NCBI RefSeq assembly: GCF_030506305.1
Contig: NZ_CP119421.1
Coordinates: 5,348,501 to 5,412,500 of the forward strand
DNA length: 64,000 bases
Source: Porifericola rhodea
Lineage (GTDB): Bacteria > Bacteroidota > Bacteroidia > Cytophagales > Cyclobacteriaceae
Direction: 5' to 3'
Shown here: positions 33,826 to 43,502 of the stretch, one piece after another
Numbering within the stretch: position 1 is the first letter of the stretch
How the letters are laid out: every line of letters begins with the position of its first letter
The notes under the pieces: generated by a model
Database searches by the model: none
Seen by the model: the letters and a program-made list of their open reading frames with translations, nothing else
What the model was told of the DNA's origin: nothing
Translations under genes and position numbers: made by a program

Positions 33826-34251
33826 ATGTCAGACATTAGCCTAACTACACCGGCACTGCTCTTTCCGGCCATCTCACTTTTACTCCTGGCCTATACCAAT
33901 AGATTTCTAACCCTGGCAGGCTTAATCAGGAAGCTTCATGCAGAGTACCAGAATGAGCCAGACCAAATGATCATAGGCCAGATTCAAAATCTGAGAAAGA
34001 GGGTGGTACTAATCAGAAATATGCAGGCCCTGGGTATCAGTAGTTTATTTTTATGTGTATTTTGCATGTTCCTGATCTTTGCCGGAGAAAACCTGGCCGG
34101 CAAAGTAGTGTTTGGCGTAAGTCTGCTGCTGCTGATGGCCTCGCTGGCCTTATCTATTCGTGAAATTCAGATTTCTGTCAATGCACTGAATATTCAACTC
34201 AGTGATCTGGAAGCACATGGGAGCGGATACGCAGAGAAAGAAGAACTGTAA
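33826..34251 (+). CDS. DUF2721 family membrane protein
   Basis: From ATG 33826 the 141-residue protein has three hydrophobic segments (about 8-24, 65-82 and 90-107). It follows the DUF2721 layout: first helix, a basic loop with NRFLTLAGLIRKLH, QIQNLRKRVVLIRNMQALG, and two further helices. The function of the family is unknown. The nuclease gene begins 5 bases after its stop, so the two form an operon. The frame extends to 33754, but residue 25 (MSDISL) is the sensible start. Confidence 0.85.
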   Translation: MSDISLTTPALLFPAISLLLLAYTNRFLTLAGLIRKLHAEYQNEPDQMIIGQIQNLRKRVVLIRNMQALGISSLFLCVFCMFLIFAGENLAGKVVFGVSLLLLMASLALSIREIQISVNALNIQLSDLEAHGSGYAEKEEL

Positions 34252-34256
34252 AAGCC

Positions 34257-35933
34257 ATGAAGGGAAGCCCCATAGAATTACCGGAAAAGTATTACCTGAA
34301 CTATTTTAGCACACTGCTAACGCATGTGGAACTAATGTATGCTGCCTTGCTCAGCAAAGAAGAAAAAAGCTTTATCCGCAGGTTTCGTAAACTCCCCGAA
34401 GACGCGCAATGTCTCTTTATAAGGCTGGTAAACCGCAGAGGCGCATTTTTTCGAATGAACAAAATCAAATACCAGGAGATTGAGGATCAGGAAGGCTGCT
34501 TGAAGCTACTTTTGCGACGCAAATATTTTAGCCGCCTGGACAAACAGCATATTCAGGAGCTTCCCCTGGTGCTACATACCTTTACCAAAGCGGAACTCAT
34601 TAATATTGCCAAAGAGCTATTGAATAAAGAACAGTTAGGCCCGCTGCGTAAGCTCAAAAAGCCTGAACTTCTGGAAGCTATGCTTTTGAGCATCTCACCC
34701 TCAAAACTGATTAAGGTACTCCAGATTTATGAGCCTATTGTAAGAGTAGGGCATGACCATGAGTTGGAGATGCTCAAGTTTCTTTACTTTGGTCACCTGG
34801 ATGGGGATATGACGCAATTTGTAGTACGAGATATTGGCTATGTAAAAAGTGAGGCTTTTGATGAATCTAAACTTAAAGCTCTTTTTAACAGCAGAAAAGA
34901 GGCGGAAGACAAGCTTACAATCTCTAAAGTGTACCGAGAGTTCAAATATCAGCGAGATGAACTACTCCTGACGGCAGACCAGCTCTATGAATGGTTTGAG
35001 AAGCTCAAGCTTAAAAGAGAAATTCTTTGCGAGTTGGCGCAGCCTCATTACGATAAGCTTTGTCTTCGGCTAGGTAAACTGTTGGAACAGCAGTCCTTTC
35101 CCAAGCTTGCTTTGGAGGTATATCAGTGCACAGAACAAGCGCCCGCTCGTGAACGAAGGGTTCGCTTGCTCCATAAATTAGGTATGATTGATGAAGCCCT
35201 GGAGCTTTGTCAGCTTATCCAAAAAGAACCGTCAAATGCTGATGAGCGCTTCTTTGCAGAAGATTTTTGTAATCGTATTCAGAAAAAAAAACGTACACGT
35301 AAGGCTACCGACTATCTAAAAAAAAGTGCCTGCATTGAACTGGCTGAAGAGCACAAAAACTATGTTGAGCTTGGCGTTTTGGACTATCTGCGGGAGCAGG
35401 GGCAGGAAGGTGTACATACCGAAAACTATTTGTGGAGAGGTTTTTTTGGCCTATTACTTTGGGATATCATTTTTGATCAGGATAGCGAGGCCTTTCATAA
35501 CCCCTTACAAACAGTACCTACAGACTTTTATACACCTCGTTTTCTGGAAAAAAGAAACGATGCTATTATGCAGCGGATGCAGGTTTTAGAATACCCCAAA
35601 AGGTTTCACAACATCGTAAGACATCATTTTGAAACCAAAATGGGTATGAGCAATCCGATTATGGGTTGGCACGAAAGCTTGCTAATGCTGGTAGAAAAAT
35701 GTTACGAATGCCTGGAACCCCGACAAATTGCAAATGTATTGTTGGAGATGGCACGCAACCTAAGAGAGAATACTAAAGGTTTTCCTGATTTATTCGTGTG
35801 GGATGACCAGTCGTACCGCTTTGTAGAAGTAAAGTCGCCGAGCGATCAGTTATCCGCACAGCAACTGTATTGGCTGCATTTCTTTGAAAAAGAGGGAATT
35901 AGTGCAGAGGTAATTCGTGTAAGCTGGAATTGA
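34257..35933 (+). CDS. FAN1-like VRR-NUC nuclease
   Basis: The 558-residue protein ends with a VRR-NUC (restriction-like) domain. Asp511 in PDLFVW and Glu524/Lys526 in FVEVKSPSDQLSAQQLYWL form the PD-(D/E)xK site, closely matching the pattern of FAN1, the structure-specific nuclease that repairs interstrand DNA crosslinks. The N-terminal region has SAP/winged-helix-like stretches (FTKAELINIAKELLNK, LKKPELLEAMLLS) and the middle has TPR-like helices, as in bacterial FAN1 homologues. I see no HIRAN or UBZ domain. It is co-transcribed with DUF2721, and its stop codon directly abuts that of the convergent lipoprotein. Confidence 0.85.
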   Translation: MKGSPIELPEKYYLNYFSTLLTHVELMYAALLSKEEKSFIRRFRKLPEDAQCLFIRLVNRRGAFFRMNKIKYQEIEDQEGCLKLLLRRKYFSRLDKQHIQELPLVLHTFTKAELINIAKELLNKEQLGPLRKLKKPELLEAMLLSISPSKLIKVLQIYEPIVRVGHDHELEMLKFLYFGHLDGDMTQFVVRDIGYVKSEAFDESKLKALFNSRKEAEDKLTISKVYREFKYQRDELLLTADQLYEWFEKLKLKREILCELAQPHYDKLCLRLGKLLEQQSFPKLALEVYQCTEQAPARERRVRLLHKLGMIDEALELCQLIQKEPSNADERFFAEDFCNRIQKKKRTRKATDYLKKSACIELAEEHKNYVELGVLDYLREQGQEGVHTENYLWRGFFGLLLWDIIFDQDSEAFHNPLQTVPTDFYTPRFLEKRNDAIMQRMQVLEYPKRFHNIVRHHFETKMGMSNPIMGWHESLLMLVEKCYECLEPRQIANVLLEMARNLRENTKGFPDLFVWDDQSYRFVEVKSPSDQLSAQQLYWLHFFEKEGISAEVIRVSWN

Positions 35934-36728
35934 TCAGTTAAAATCCCAGCTTCTGAACTCCTCGCCTCTGGCATTATAAAAACGCACGTGAGCATCCTGA
36001 AAATTGGCATTGAGCTGCTGTAGCACCTGCTTTATGTCTTCAGACTTACCACTAAAGTCGTAAAGAAATGCCTGCTCACTCAGTTCTTTTTGCTGCCCAT
36101 TAGTCTGTACTATGCTTCCATCGGAATTTACTCTAAAGTAACCATAATCGCCTTCAGCAAATTTTTTGTCAGTGGCCCCAGCAATATCCATAGCTTCCTC
36201 AAAGAAGTTGAGAAGCCTTTTGCTATCCTGGTTTTCGTATTTTATGGTACCCCATACAGTCTGTGCGGGCACCCGGTTAAGAGCAGGATTTAGCAGCGTA
36301 ATTCCTTCCTCATCATCTAGGTGAATCAGGTAAGCATCTTTGGTTACTGTCAATGTTCCATGTTTGATAATAGACTCTCCCAGCTGTATCTGTAAGTCAT
36401 ACTCTTTTTCATCCAGTTGACCAAGCTCTATAAAAGCAGAGGCCGGGCCTATTGCATCCAGACAAACTTCTGCCTCTTCCACTTTTTCCAGCACAATGCT
36501 GACTGTCTGCTGATCAACAGTTGTTTCGTACTTTATACGATTATTGATGCAGGGGAAGTCTTTTAACGTGAGAAATTTAAGTGTTAGAATACGCTGATCT
36601 GCGTCTATGAACTCAGTCATGCTCAGCTCAATTTCGCTTCCCAGGGTATTAGAAGGGGCCGTTTCCTCACCTTCACAGGCAAAAACGAAAAGCAAGGGGA
36701 TCAAAAATGCAAAGCAGGTTGCTCTCAT
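35934..36728 (-). CDS. Hypothetical lipoprotein
   Basis: From ATG 36728 the protein has 264 residues with lipobox VFAC (Cys18) followed by acidic EGEE. The mature part is beta-rich, with paired cysteines (DFPCINNRIKYET and VEEAEVCLDAIGP) that could form a disulfide, and a C-terminal section VWGTIKYENQDSKRLLNFFEEAMDIAG. I do not recognise the family. The upstream 53-codon extension of the frame is rejected because it lacks a signal peptide. Its stop TGA abuts the stop of the nuclease gene with no spacer. Confidence 0.7.
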   Translation of the reverse strand: MRATCFAFLIPLLFVFACEGEETAPSNTLGSEIELSMTEFIDADQRILTLKFLTLKDFPCINNRIKYETTVDQQTVSIVLEKVEEAEVCLDAIGPASAFIELGQLDEKEYDLQIQLGESIIKHGTLTVTKDAYLIHLDDEEGITLLNPALNRVPAQTVWGTIKYENQDSKRLLNFFEEAMDIAGATDKKFAEGDYGYFRVNSDGSIVQTNGQQKELSEQAFLYDFSGKSEDIKQVLQQLNANFQDAHVRFYNARGEEFRSWDFN

Positions 36729-37191
36729 GAAAGTATGTTCTTTGCAATTATGACACATAGGGCACGAAATGGTTGTAAGGTTGATACAAAATTTAGTTGA
36801 TAACGATATTTGGCAGCATTGATTGTGTTTAGCGGATGATCTTTTGGTCGGTGAAGCTGATTTAAATATCGTCAGAAAGTTACGCAATATTTCTATATAT
36901 AAGTAAGGTATGAGAAAGTACGCACGCTAAATTGGATAATTTCATGTGATGTATCTAATAGTTTATGCTTACTTAAAATACAGACACCCTAAAATTATCC
37001 TTAAATTACGCATAGCTTAATATCACTTTTATCATAAGTATTTTTACTATTTTCATACACTTCCCTCCTATTTTCTCCATAGTCACTTCAGGCAATTTTA
37101 ACCTTCAGAATTAACCTCAATTGTTACTATGTAAGAATATACAGTATATTTGACACCAAAATGAACAGCAACCTTTAAAGAAAAAATACTT
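36729..37191. other. Intergenic region, 463 bases, AT-rich
   Basis: The gap between the divergent lipoprotein and mannonate dehydratase genes holds a good uxuA promoter (37121-37152). It also holds a spaced inverted repeat, GGATAATTT near 36932 and AAATTATCC near 36993. I see no further coding frame and no RNA gene that I can name. Confidence 0.5.
37121..37152 (+). promoter_or_regulatory. Bacteroidota-type promoter of uxuA
   Basis: TTG (37121-37123), a 21-base spacer and TATATTTG (37145-37152) match TTG-N17-23-TAnnTTTG exactly. The uxuA ATG lies 39 bases downstream, giving a leader of about 33 bases. Confidence 0.7.
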
Positions 37192-38376
37192 ATGAGTATG
37201 GAACAGACCTGGCGCTGGTACGGGCCCAATGATCCTGTGAGCCTTTCTGACATCAGACAGGCGGGTGCCACTGGCATTGTCACTGCCTTACATCAGTTAG
37301 CGGTAGGTGAAGTATGGACAGTAGAGGCAATTGAAGAAAGAAAAAAAATAATTGAAGATGCGGGCCTGCGATGGTCAGTGGTAGAAAGTGTACCTGTGGT
37401 CGAAAGTATAAAGTCTGGTGCTGCTGACCGTGACCATTATATTGAAGTATTTCAGGAGTGTATTCGTAATCTGGGTGCTTGTGGCATCAAAACAATTTGC
37501 TACAACTTTATGCCGGTATTAGACTGGACCAGAACCCATCTGGAGTATCTAATAGAAGATGGTTCTACTGCCCTTCGCTTTGATAGCACTGCTTTTGCAG
37601 CTTTTGAGCTGTACATTTTAAAGCGCCCCGGATCTAATGCGGACTATGATGAAGCTACTCAACAAAAAGCGAAAGCCTATTATGCGCAGCTTAGCGAAGA
37701 AGAAAGGCTTACCCTACAGCGTAGCATTATTGCTGGCTTACCGGGCTCTGACAAAAATTATAGCCTGGAAGAGTTTCAGCAGCAGTTAGACCAGTATAAA
37801 AATATCAGTGAAGACCAACTCAGGGCTAACCTCAGTTATTTCCTGGAAAAAATTATTCCGGTAGCGGAAGAAAGTGGCGTACAGATGGCTATCCACCCGG
37901 ATGATCCGCCTCGCCCCCTCTTAGGATTGCCCAGAGTTGTAAGTACAGAAGCAGATGCTCAGGCATTATTGCAAGCAGTAGATTCTCCCGTTAACGGCCT
38001 TACTTTTTGCACTGGCTCTTATGGAGCGCACCCTGCAAATGACCTGCCTGCCATGGTAGAAAAATTTGGAAATAAAATTCATTTTCTTCACCTCCGTAGT
38101 GTACAACGCGAGGCCGACGGTAGTTTTTATGAGGCAAATCACCTGGAAGGAGATGCTAATATGTATCAGGTGGTAAAGGCTGTAATTAAAGAAATGCGTA
38201 GAAGAAAGGCTGAAGGGAGACTTGATGATCAGATACCTATGCGTCCTGACCATGGACACAAAATGCTGGACGACCTGCGTAAGAAAACTAACCCTGGCTA
38301 TACTGCCATTGGCCGCTTAAGAGGGCTCGCAGAGCTGAGAGGCCTGGAAATGGGCATAGCACTAACTCTTGCATAA
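37192..38376 (+). CDS. uxuA: Mannonate dehydratase
   Basis: The 394-residue cytoplasmic enzyme converts D-mannonate to 2-keto-3-deoxygluconate in glucuronate breakdown. Motifs include [28 protein letters not shown] at the start, [73 protein letters not shown] and RPDHGHKML. The Cys, His and Asp residues of the metal site fall in these segments. Length is normal for UxuA. ATG 37198 (MEQTW) is an alternative start. No other uronate gene adjoins it, though a GH88-like gene begins at the end of the window. Confidence 0.96.
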   Translation: MSMEQTWRWYGPNDPVSLSDIRQAGATGIVTALHQLAVGEVWTVEAIEERKKIIEDAGLRWSVVESVPVVESIKSGAADRDHYIEVFQECIRNLGACGIKTICYNFMPVLDWTRTHLEYLIEDGSTALRFDSTAFAAFELYILKRPGSNADYDEATQQKAKAYYAQLSEEERLTLQRSIIAGLPGSDKNYSLEEFQQQLDQYKNISEDQLRANLSYFLEKIIPVAEESGVQMAIHPDDPPRPLLGLPRVVSTEADAQALLQAVDSPVNGLTFCTGSYGAHPANDLPAMVEKFGNKIHFLHLRSVQREADGSFYEANHLEGDANMYQVVKAVIKEMRRRKAEGRLDDQIPMRPDHGHKMLDDLRKKTNPGYTAIGRLRGLAELRGLEMGIALTLA

Positions 38377-38382
38377 AAAAAA

Positions 38383-38406
38383 TGGGTAGCCTTTTTAGGC
38401 TACCCA
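38383..38406. terminator. Intrinsic terminator between uxuA and the S9-type hydrolase
   Basis: TGGGTAGCC (38383-38391) pairs with GGCTACCCA (38398-38406). The A-run at 38374-38382 gives the U-tract for the minus-strand transcript; the plus-strand side is less T-rich. Confidence 0.82.
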
Positions 38407-38435
38407 CTTATCATGATTGATGTAAATGAACGGTC

Positions 38436-41033
38436 TTACTTTCTCCAGACAAATTCCCCCTTGTCTACAGACCAGTCGTTGCCGAAAAAGCCTGCGCATT
38501 CTATACCTTGTAGTCCCTCTTCTACTACACTCTTGTCAAAGATCATAACATCAGGAAAAGTAGTACCGTTGACCAGATAGTGGTTGGCATAAGCGGCTTT
38601 CATACCTTCGGTACCGCTGGCAGTAACTACTCCAATACTGGCAGTTTCACTATCTGCACGAGGGTAAGTAAAATAAGCACCCCACTGCTCTCCTTCCAGG
38701 GTTTTGTCTCCCATCTTCAGTTTGCCATCAGATACCTGTATTGGGCTGTCTGAAAGTAATTTTTTCCAGGCAGCATGATTGTCAAGATTTCCGTACACAA
38801 TGACATTCTGGTCGGCATACTTCTCACTACTAAAGTCAGTATCTTTAATAATTTCTACATTTCCGTTAGCACGATACCAGAATTTTTCCGCATCAAACAG
38901 TGCTCTTTTGTAGTACCATTCGTTCTCTTCTTTTGAGCCTTTGGTGGCATATACCAGTACCATCTTGTTCTTGAAGGCGTTTTTAAAACCTCCATCGCGA
39001 TGAGGTCCTTTTTCTTTTGCTGAAGGCTGAGAAGTATTTGCCCACTGACCGTTTTGTTTAGTCAGATACAAAATATTGGCATTGCCGGAGATATCAATTT
39101 GTTGGCTGTCTAACATGATGCTGTTAGAAGTATTACCCATCTTCTGTAGGTCTATCGCCAGTGTTTGAGCATTTTCTGTAGTTATTTGAGAAATACTATC
39201 TCGTGTAAATGTAAATGTGCTAATCGCATAAGGACTTTCCTGCTGCAATATTTTGATAAAATGAGAGCCGGAAGAAACAGCAGGTGATGCTGTACTAAAT
39301 TCTATCTCATTAATTTCCTGCGCGGGTTTTATAGTTCTGAACTTAAAAAAGTCAAATAAAGGAGGCCAGTCTACACTATGGTTGCCGTACCAATGCGAGC
39401 CATTGGGGTACTCATAATAGGCAAAATCCGGATGAAACTCAGCCAGAGTCTCACGCATATCTCTCGCGATAAAGGTGGGTACTACTGTATCATCTTCGCC
39501 ATGCAATACATATACACCATAGTGCAGATAGTTTCGCTTAAGCTTTAAAGTACGGCTGGGGTTTCCTGCTCTTCTCAAAACAGAGTCCATCAGTATATCT
39601 GACTCCTCAGTTAGCTCAGAAGCTGTTTTCATTTTCTCAAGCTTTTCGCGCGAAAGTCCGAAGCGAGCCAGTCGCTCATCACTCATATTTTCCATGCGTC
39701 TGGAGAAGCTATCTCGGTACTCCAGCAGGTCGGGGTAGCCTGCGCAGGGGGCAATAGCTGCCCAGCGGTCAGGGTAGGTAGCGCCAAGGTACCAAGTACC
39801 ATGCCCTCCCATAGAGTGGCCAGTAAGGTAAGTGCGTTGCGGATCAGTTTGAAACAACTCTTCGGCATCGGCAAGTACTTCCAGGGCATCCAGGCGCCCC
39901 CAGTCTTCCCAGGCAAACCCAAACGGACGACGGTTTGTAGGAGCAACCAGATGCCCCCAATCTTTCTTCTGATAGGCACGTGCCTGATTTACAGCTTCTA
40001 CCGAAGCACCATGTACAGAAAAGAAGAGCGCAGGGTTTTCTATATTTTTGTCAGACGATGGCGCAACACTATAGTACTGCACGCTGCCATCTACTCCACT
40101 GATGAACGTACGCTTGTGATGGTCGTACTTAGATTTTACTGCTAGTTCCAGCGTTTCCTGAGCCAACACCTTCCCTCTTCTGTCTTTTAAACTTAGTTCT
40201 GCCTTTACGGTTTCTCCTTCTAAGTTATCTGGCACCTTTATTTGAAAAGGAAACTTGCGGATATTCATGGGAGAAACTGAAGCAATATTGGTCGTAATGG
40301 TTTCATCTCCAATCTTACAGCTTATGCTTCCTTTGGTAAACGCTTCAGAGTTAATATTCATTACTCTTATGGCTCCCCAAAGTGTTTTGTTCTCTTCGGT
40401 AAGCACATCGGGTAAGGTTAGATCTCTGGTTGTAAAAGCTATTCTTTGGTGTGGGTTAAGGAGCCGAGCACGCATTCTACCGAATCTACCACCTTCCAGT
40501 ACAAATACATTTTTACCTTTTTTTAGCTTTACAGGTATTAAGCTCCAGCCAAAGTCATAATGGTCACCTTCGTGCGGAAAACCATTAATCAGGCTCATAG
40601 TATGTCCGGAGGCTTCAAAAATGACATCTTTTTCTTCTTCAGACTCATACTCAAGATAAAGGTAGCCAGATCTTAAGCCGTTATTTTCAAACTCATTTTT
40701 TTCGGTAGTGGTAATTTTTTCCCAGCTAGAAGTTTCACCGAAAATATCTTCTACAAAAGCATCTCCCTCTTTAACTTTACTTACATTCTCTAGTAAAAAT
40801 TTAGCAAATACCGGCTCCTTCGGAGTAGTATTAGAATTAAGGCCAAAGGTTCTTCTGTTCAATAAAAGTCCGTCGGTAAAAATGTGAACCACTTCTCCTT
40901 CACGGATTTCCTCTACTTTTTCTTTTCCAAAATACTCTACAATATTGCCTTGTCGGTCTTGTGCGTTCAGTGTACATGAAAGCAACAGTAACAGGCAGGT
41001 CAGGTAGTTTTTAAACGAAAGATTCTGCATCAT
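38436..41033 (-). CDS. Secreted prolyl-oligopeptidase-type (S9) alpha/beta hydrolase
   Basis: From ATG 41033 the 865-residue protein has a signal peptide (about 1-24, ending TLNAQ), an N-terminal beta-rich region, and an alpha/beta hydrolase domain. The nucleophile elbow is GHSMGGHGTWYLG, the acid is probably in LHGEDDTVVP and the histidine in YPNGSHWYG. A second half after the hydrolase (about 580-865) is beta-rich and ends in a small domain. It is likely an exported peptidase or esterase. The arrangement resembles the PHB-depolymerase/S9-like exported hydrolases of Bacteroidota; the substrate is unknown. Confidence 0.82.
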   Translation of the reverse strand: MMQNLSFKNYLTCLLLLLSCTLNAQDRQGNIVEYFGKEKVEEIREGEVVHIFTDGLLLNRRTFGLNSNTTPKEPVFAKFLLENVSKVKEGDAFVEDIFGETSSWEKITTTEKNEFENNGLRSGYLYLEYESEEEKDVIFEASGHTMSLINGFPHEGDHYDFGWSLIPVKLKKGKNVFVLEGGRFGRMRARLLNPHQRIAFTTRDLTLPDVLTEENKTLWGAIRVMNINSEAFTKGSISCKIGDETITTNIASVSPMNIRKFPFQIKVPDNLEGETVKAELSLKDRRGKVLAQETLELAVKSKYDHHKRTFISGVDGSVQYYSVAPSSDKNIENPALFFSVHGASVEAVNQARAYQKKDWGHLVAPTNRRPFGFAWEDWGRLDALEVLADAEELFQTDPQRTYLTGHSMGGHGTWYLGATYPDRWAAIAPCAGYPDLLEYRDSFSRRMENMSDERLARFGLSREKLEKMKTASELTEESDILMDSVLRRAGNPSRTLKLKRNYLHYGVYVLHGEDDTVVPTFIARDMRETLAEFHPDFAYYEYPNGSHWYGNHSVDWPPLFDFFKFRTIKPAQEINEIEFSTASPAVSSGSHFIKILQQESPYAISTFTFTRDSISQITTENAQTLAIDLQKMGNTSNSIMLDSQQIDISGNANILYLTKQNGQWANTSQPSAKEKGPHRDGGFKNAFKNKMVLVYATKGSKEENEWYYKRALFDAEKFWYRANGNVEIIKDTDFSSEKYADQNVIVYGNLDNHAAWKKLLSDSPIQVSDGKLKMGDKTLEGEQWGAYFTYPRADSETASIGVVTASGTEGMKAAYANHYLVNGTTFPDVMIFDKSVVEEGLQGIECAGFFGNDWSVDKGEFVWRK

Positions 41034-41264
41034 AAAAATTCTGTTAAACACTAATTTTAGGGATGCAATTTAATTATTAAAATGAGAGGTATCGCAAAAT
41101 TTTTTATAGGAAACAAAAGCACTCACCCCAAAAAAACTTTGGAATACTAAGCGAAAACATAATTTAACACACAGAGATTAAACCTATCACTATTATAAAA
41201 ATTGGTTTTTTGAGGTGCGTACCCGCTTTATATATACCAGAAAAAAAATGTAGCTGCCTGACTC

Positions 41265-41996
41265 TTAATATTTTCGCACATCCTGAAGCACATCTTTAAA
41301 GCGAGAAGGATTTTGAATGAGCTCCATAAATTTTTCCGCAGTATGCGTAGCATCATCTAGTGTACCTTCATTTTTGTAATCTAAAAATTTATCAAGATTA
41401 CTGAAGTTACCCTTATCGGTAGCGCGGATTTCACCCTGCATGTTGGTATCTACAACACCTGGAGCCAGAGCATACACTTTAAATTTATCTCCCTGTCCCC
41501 TTTTATCCAATTCCATCTGGGCTACCTGAGAGAGCATGTCTAATGCGGCCTTGGAAGCACAATAGCCAGACCAACCATCAACTGGATATTTACCAGCACC
41601 TGAGCTGACGTTTATGATCAACTTCTCTCCTTCTGACTCTCGGTAAGTTTTGATAAACTGGTTCATCAGAATGGCAGGCGCACTTACATTAAGGTTAAAA
41701 AGATGAGCAAAACCCTGGTTTTCCAGGTCTCCCATATATTTGACGTCTCCCAGGGTACCTGCATTATTTATCAATACGATACGCTCAGCATCATCTAAAT
41801 GTGGAAAAAAATCTGCTACCTCTTTCTGCAAAGCCTCTGTTGCCGCAAGGTCAGCTTCCTGATGTTGATAGCGTGCATGCTCAATACTTTGCTTGCGTGA
41901 AAAGCCGAATACCTCAGTGTTATCTTCCTGAAGTACGCGTTCTACCAGTGCTTTGCCTATGCCTCTGCTGGTACCTGTGATAAAATAATAGTGCAT
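41265..41996 (-). CDS. Short-chain dehydrogenase/reductase (sepiapterin-reductase-like)
   Basis: From ATG 41996 the 243-residue cytoplasmic oxidoreductase shows the cofactor loop TGTSRGIG (7-14), NNAG (77-80), and the catalytic SS (131-132), Tyr145 and Lys149 in YCASK. The APGVVDT segment follows. The pattern resembles sepiapterin/benzil reductases, which prefer NADPH, but the substrate is not determined. A hairpin terminator lies upstream, after hslU, so it is likely transcribed separately. The 20-codon upstream extension (to 42053) overlaps that hairpin and is rejected. Confidence 0.9.
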   Translation of the reverse strand: MHYYFITGTSRGIGKALVERVLQEDNTEVFGFSRKQSIEHARYQHQEADLAATEALQKEVADFFPHLDDAERIVLINNAGTLGDVKYMGDLENQGFAHLFNLNVSAPAILMNQFIKTYRESEGEKLIINVSSGAGKYPVDGWSGYCASKAALDMLSQVAQMELDKRGQGDKFKVYALAPGVVDTNMQGEIRATDKGNFSNLDKFLDYKNEGTLDDATHTAEKFMELIQNPSRFKDVLQDVRKY

Positions 41997-42016
41997 ATCG
42001 TTTAGTTTAGGTAGAT

Positions 42017-42061
42017 AAAAAAAAAGGCCCGGATGCCACAGCAAAAGCAGCAATCCAGGCC
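42017..42061 (-). terminator. Intrinsic terminator of the porQ-hslU operon
   Basis: On the minus strand GGCCTGGAT (42061-42053) pairs with ATCCGGGCC (42034-42026) with one G-U pair. It is followed by a U-run from the A-tract at 42017-42025. Confidence 0.8.
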
Positions 42062-42079
42062 ATATAAGTATTATTACAT

Positions 42080-43489
42080 TTACAGTATATACTGACTCAG
42101 ATCTTTGTTCTGCACCAGTCCGGATAGCCTTTCTCTCACTGTATCTTTATTTACTACCAGTTTGGAATTAGGCTCAATTTTGTCGGGTACATCAAAAAGG
42201 AAATCGTTAAGCAGACGGCTCATAACGGTGTGCAGTCTTCTGGCACCGATATTTTCTATTTCAGAGTTAATCTGAAAAGCTATCTCAGCGATTTCATCCA
42301 GCGCATCTTCCTGAAAGCTTAGCTCTACATTTTCAGCCGTAAATAAAGCTTCGTACTGTTTGGTAAGCGCGTTTTTAGGCTCACGCAAGATTTGAGAGAA
42401 GTCTTCTTTTGTAAGATCACTCAGCTCTACACGGATCGGAAAACGGCCTTGCAACTCAGGAATAAGGTCAGAAGGTTTAGCTACGTGAAAAGCTCCAGCA
42501 GCAATAAAAAGGATATGATCGGTATGTACGATGCCATATTTTGTGTTTACTGCACTACCTTCTACAATCGGTAGCAGATCTCGCTGCACCCCTTCGCGGC
42601 TTACATCTGCTCCTCCGCCACCTTTGCGGTCGGCGCTACCAGCAGCTATTTTATCAATCTCATCTACGAAGATAATACCTGTATTCTCTGCTTTGTAAAT
42701 AGCTTCTTCTTTCACCTCATCCATATCAATGAGCTTAGCAGCTTCTTCTTCCAACAGCAGGCGCTTGGCTTCTCCTATAGTTACTTTTCTTTTTTTGTTC
42801 TTTTTGGGCATCATGCCACTGAGCATCTCCTGTAAGTTCATCATAGAGGATTCATCCATCATGCCTCCGCCAATCATACCTACGCCAGGGCTGGAGTTCT
42901 GCCTGATGTTGATCTCTATTTTACGGTCATCTATGTCGCCATTTTTAATTTTTTCGCGGAAGCGCTCACGAGTACGGTGGTTTAGCTCTGCATCGCTCAG
43001 ATTGCTGTCGTCTTCGGTCTTTTCAAAGCCTATGGCGGGATTATTACTTTTAGGTGTATTACCTTTTACCGGAGGAATGAGAGCATCCAGAATAATTTCT
43101 TCTACGGCTTCTGCAGCTTTCTCTTTTACTTCTTCTTTTTTACGTGACTTTACCAGATTAACGGCCTGCTCCACCAAATCGCGCACCATGCTTTCTACAT
43201 CGCGCCCTACATAGCCCACCTCGGTAAATTTGGAAGCTTCAACTTTAGTGAAGGGAGCATCTGCAATTTTAGCCAGGCGGCGAGCTATCTCTGTTTTCCC
43301 TACACCTGTCGTACCAATCATTAGTATGTTGTTGGGTACGATCTCTTTCTGCATCTCGTCTTTTACATTCATTCTCCGCCAGCGATTACGCAAGGCGATA
43401 GCCACATTCTTTTTGGCATCCTGCTGCCCGATAATGTATTTGTCCAGTTCTGCGACAATCTGTCTTGGAGTCAAATTAGCTTCTATCAT
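42080..43489 (-). CDS. hslU: ATP-dependent protease ATPase subunit HslU
   Basis: From ATG 43489 the 469-residue AAA+ unfoldase shows LTPRQIVAELDKYIIGQQDAKKNVAIALRNRWRR, Walker A GTTGVGKT (59-66), the pore motif GYVGRD, Walker B IIFVDEIDKIA, and the C-terminal DLSQYIL. That end docks into the HslV peptidase in known HslUV complexes. The I-domain (about residues 105-250) includes a Gly/Met-rich stretch. No hslV is in the window, but the conserved C-terminus implies HslV exists elsewhere. It lies 13 bases after porQ. Confidence 0.96.
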   Translation of the reverse strand: MIEANLTPRQIVAELDKYIIGQQDAKKNVAIALRNRWRRMNVKDEMQKEIVPNNILMIGTTGVGKTEIARRLAKIADAPFTKVEASKFTEVGYVGRDVESMVRDLVEQAVNLVKSRKKEEVKEKAAEAVEEIILDALIPPVKGNTPKSNNPAIGFEKTEDDSNLSDAELNHRTRERFREKIKNGDIDDRKIEINIRQNSSPGVGMIGGGMMDESSMMNLQEMLSGMMPKKNKKRKVTIGEAKRLLLEEEAAKLIDMDEVKEEAIYKAENTGIIFVDEIDKIAAGSADRKGGGGADVSREGVQRDLLPIVEGSAVNTKYGIVHTDHILFIAAGAFHVAKPSDLIPELQGRFPIRVELSDLTKEDFSQILREPKNALTKQYEALFTAENVELSFQEDALDEIAEIAFQINSEIENIGARRLHTVMSRLLNDFLFDVPDKIEPNSKLVVNKDTVRERLSGLVQNKDLSQYIL

Positions 43490-43502
43490 GGATATATTTA
43501 TG

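Noticed and set aside
36729-36887. 53-codon N-terminal extension of the hypothetical lipoprotein
   Set aside because: It is Cys- and Ser-rich without a signal peptide, whereas ATG 36728 gives a clear lipobox.
41997-42053. Longer short-chain dehydrogenase frame
   Set aside because: The additional residues overlap the hslU terminator hairpin and lack the Rossmann start.
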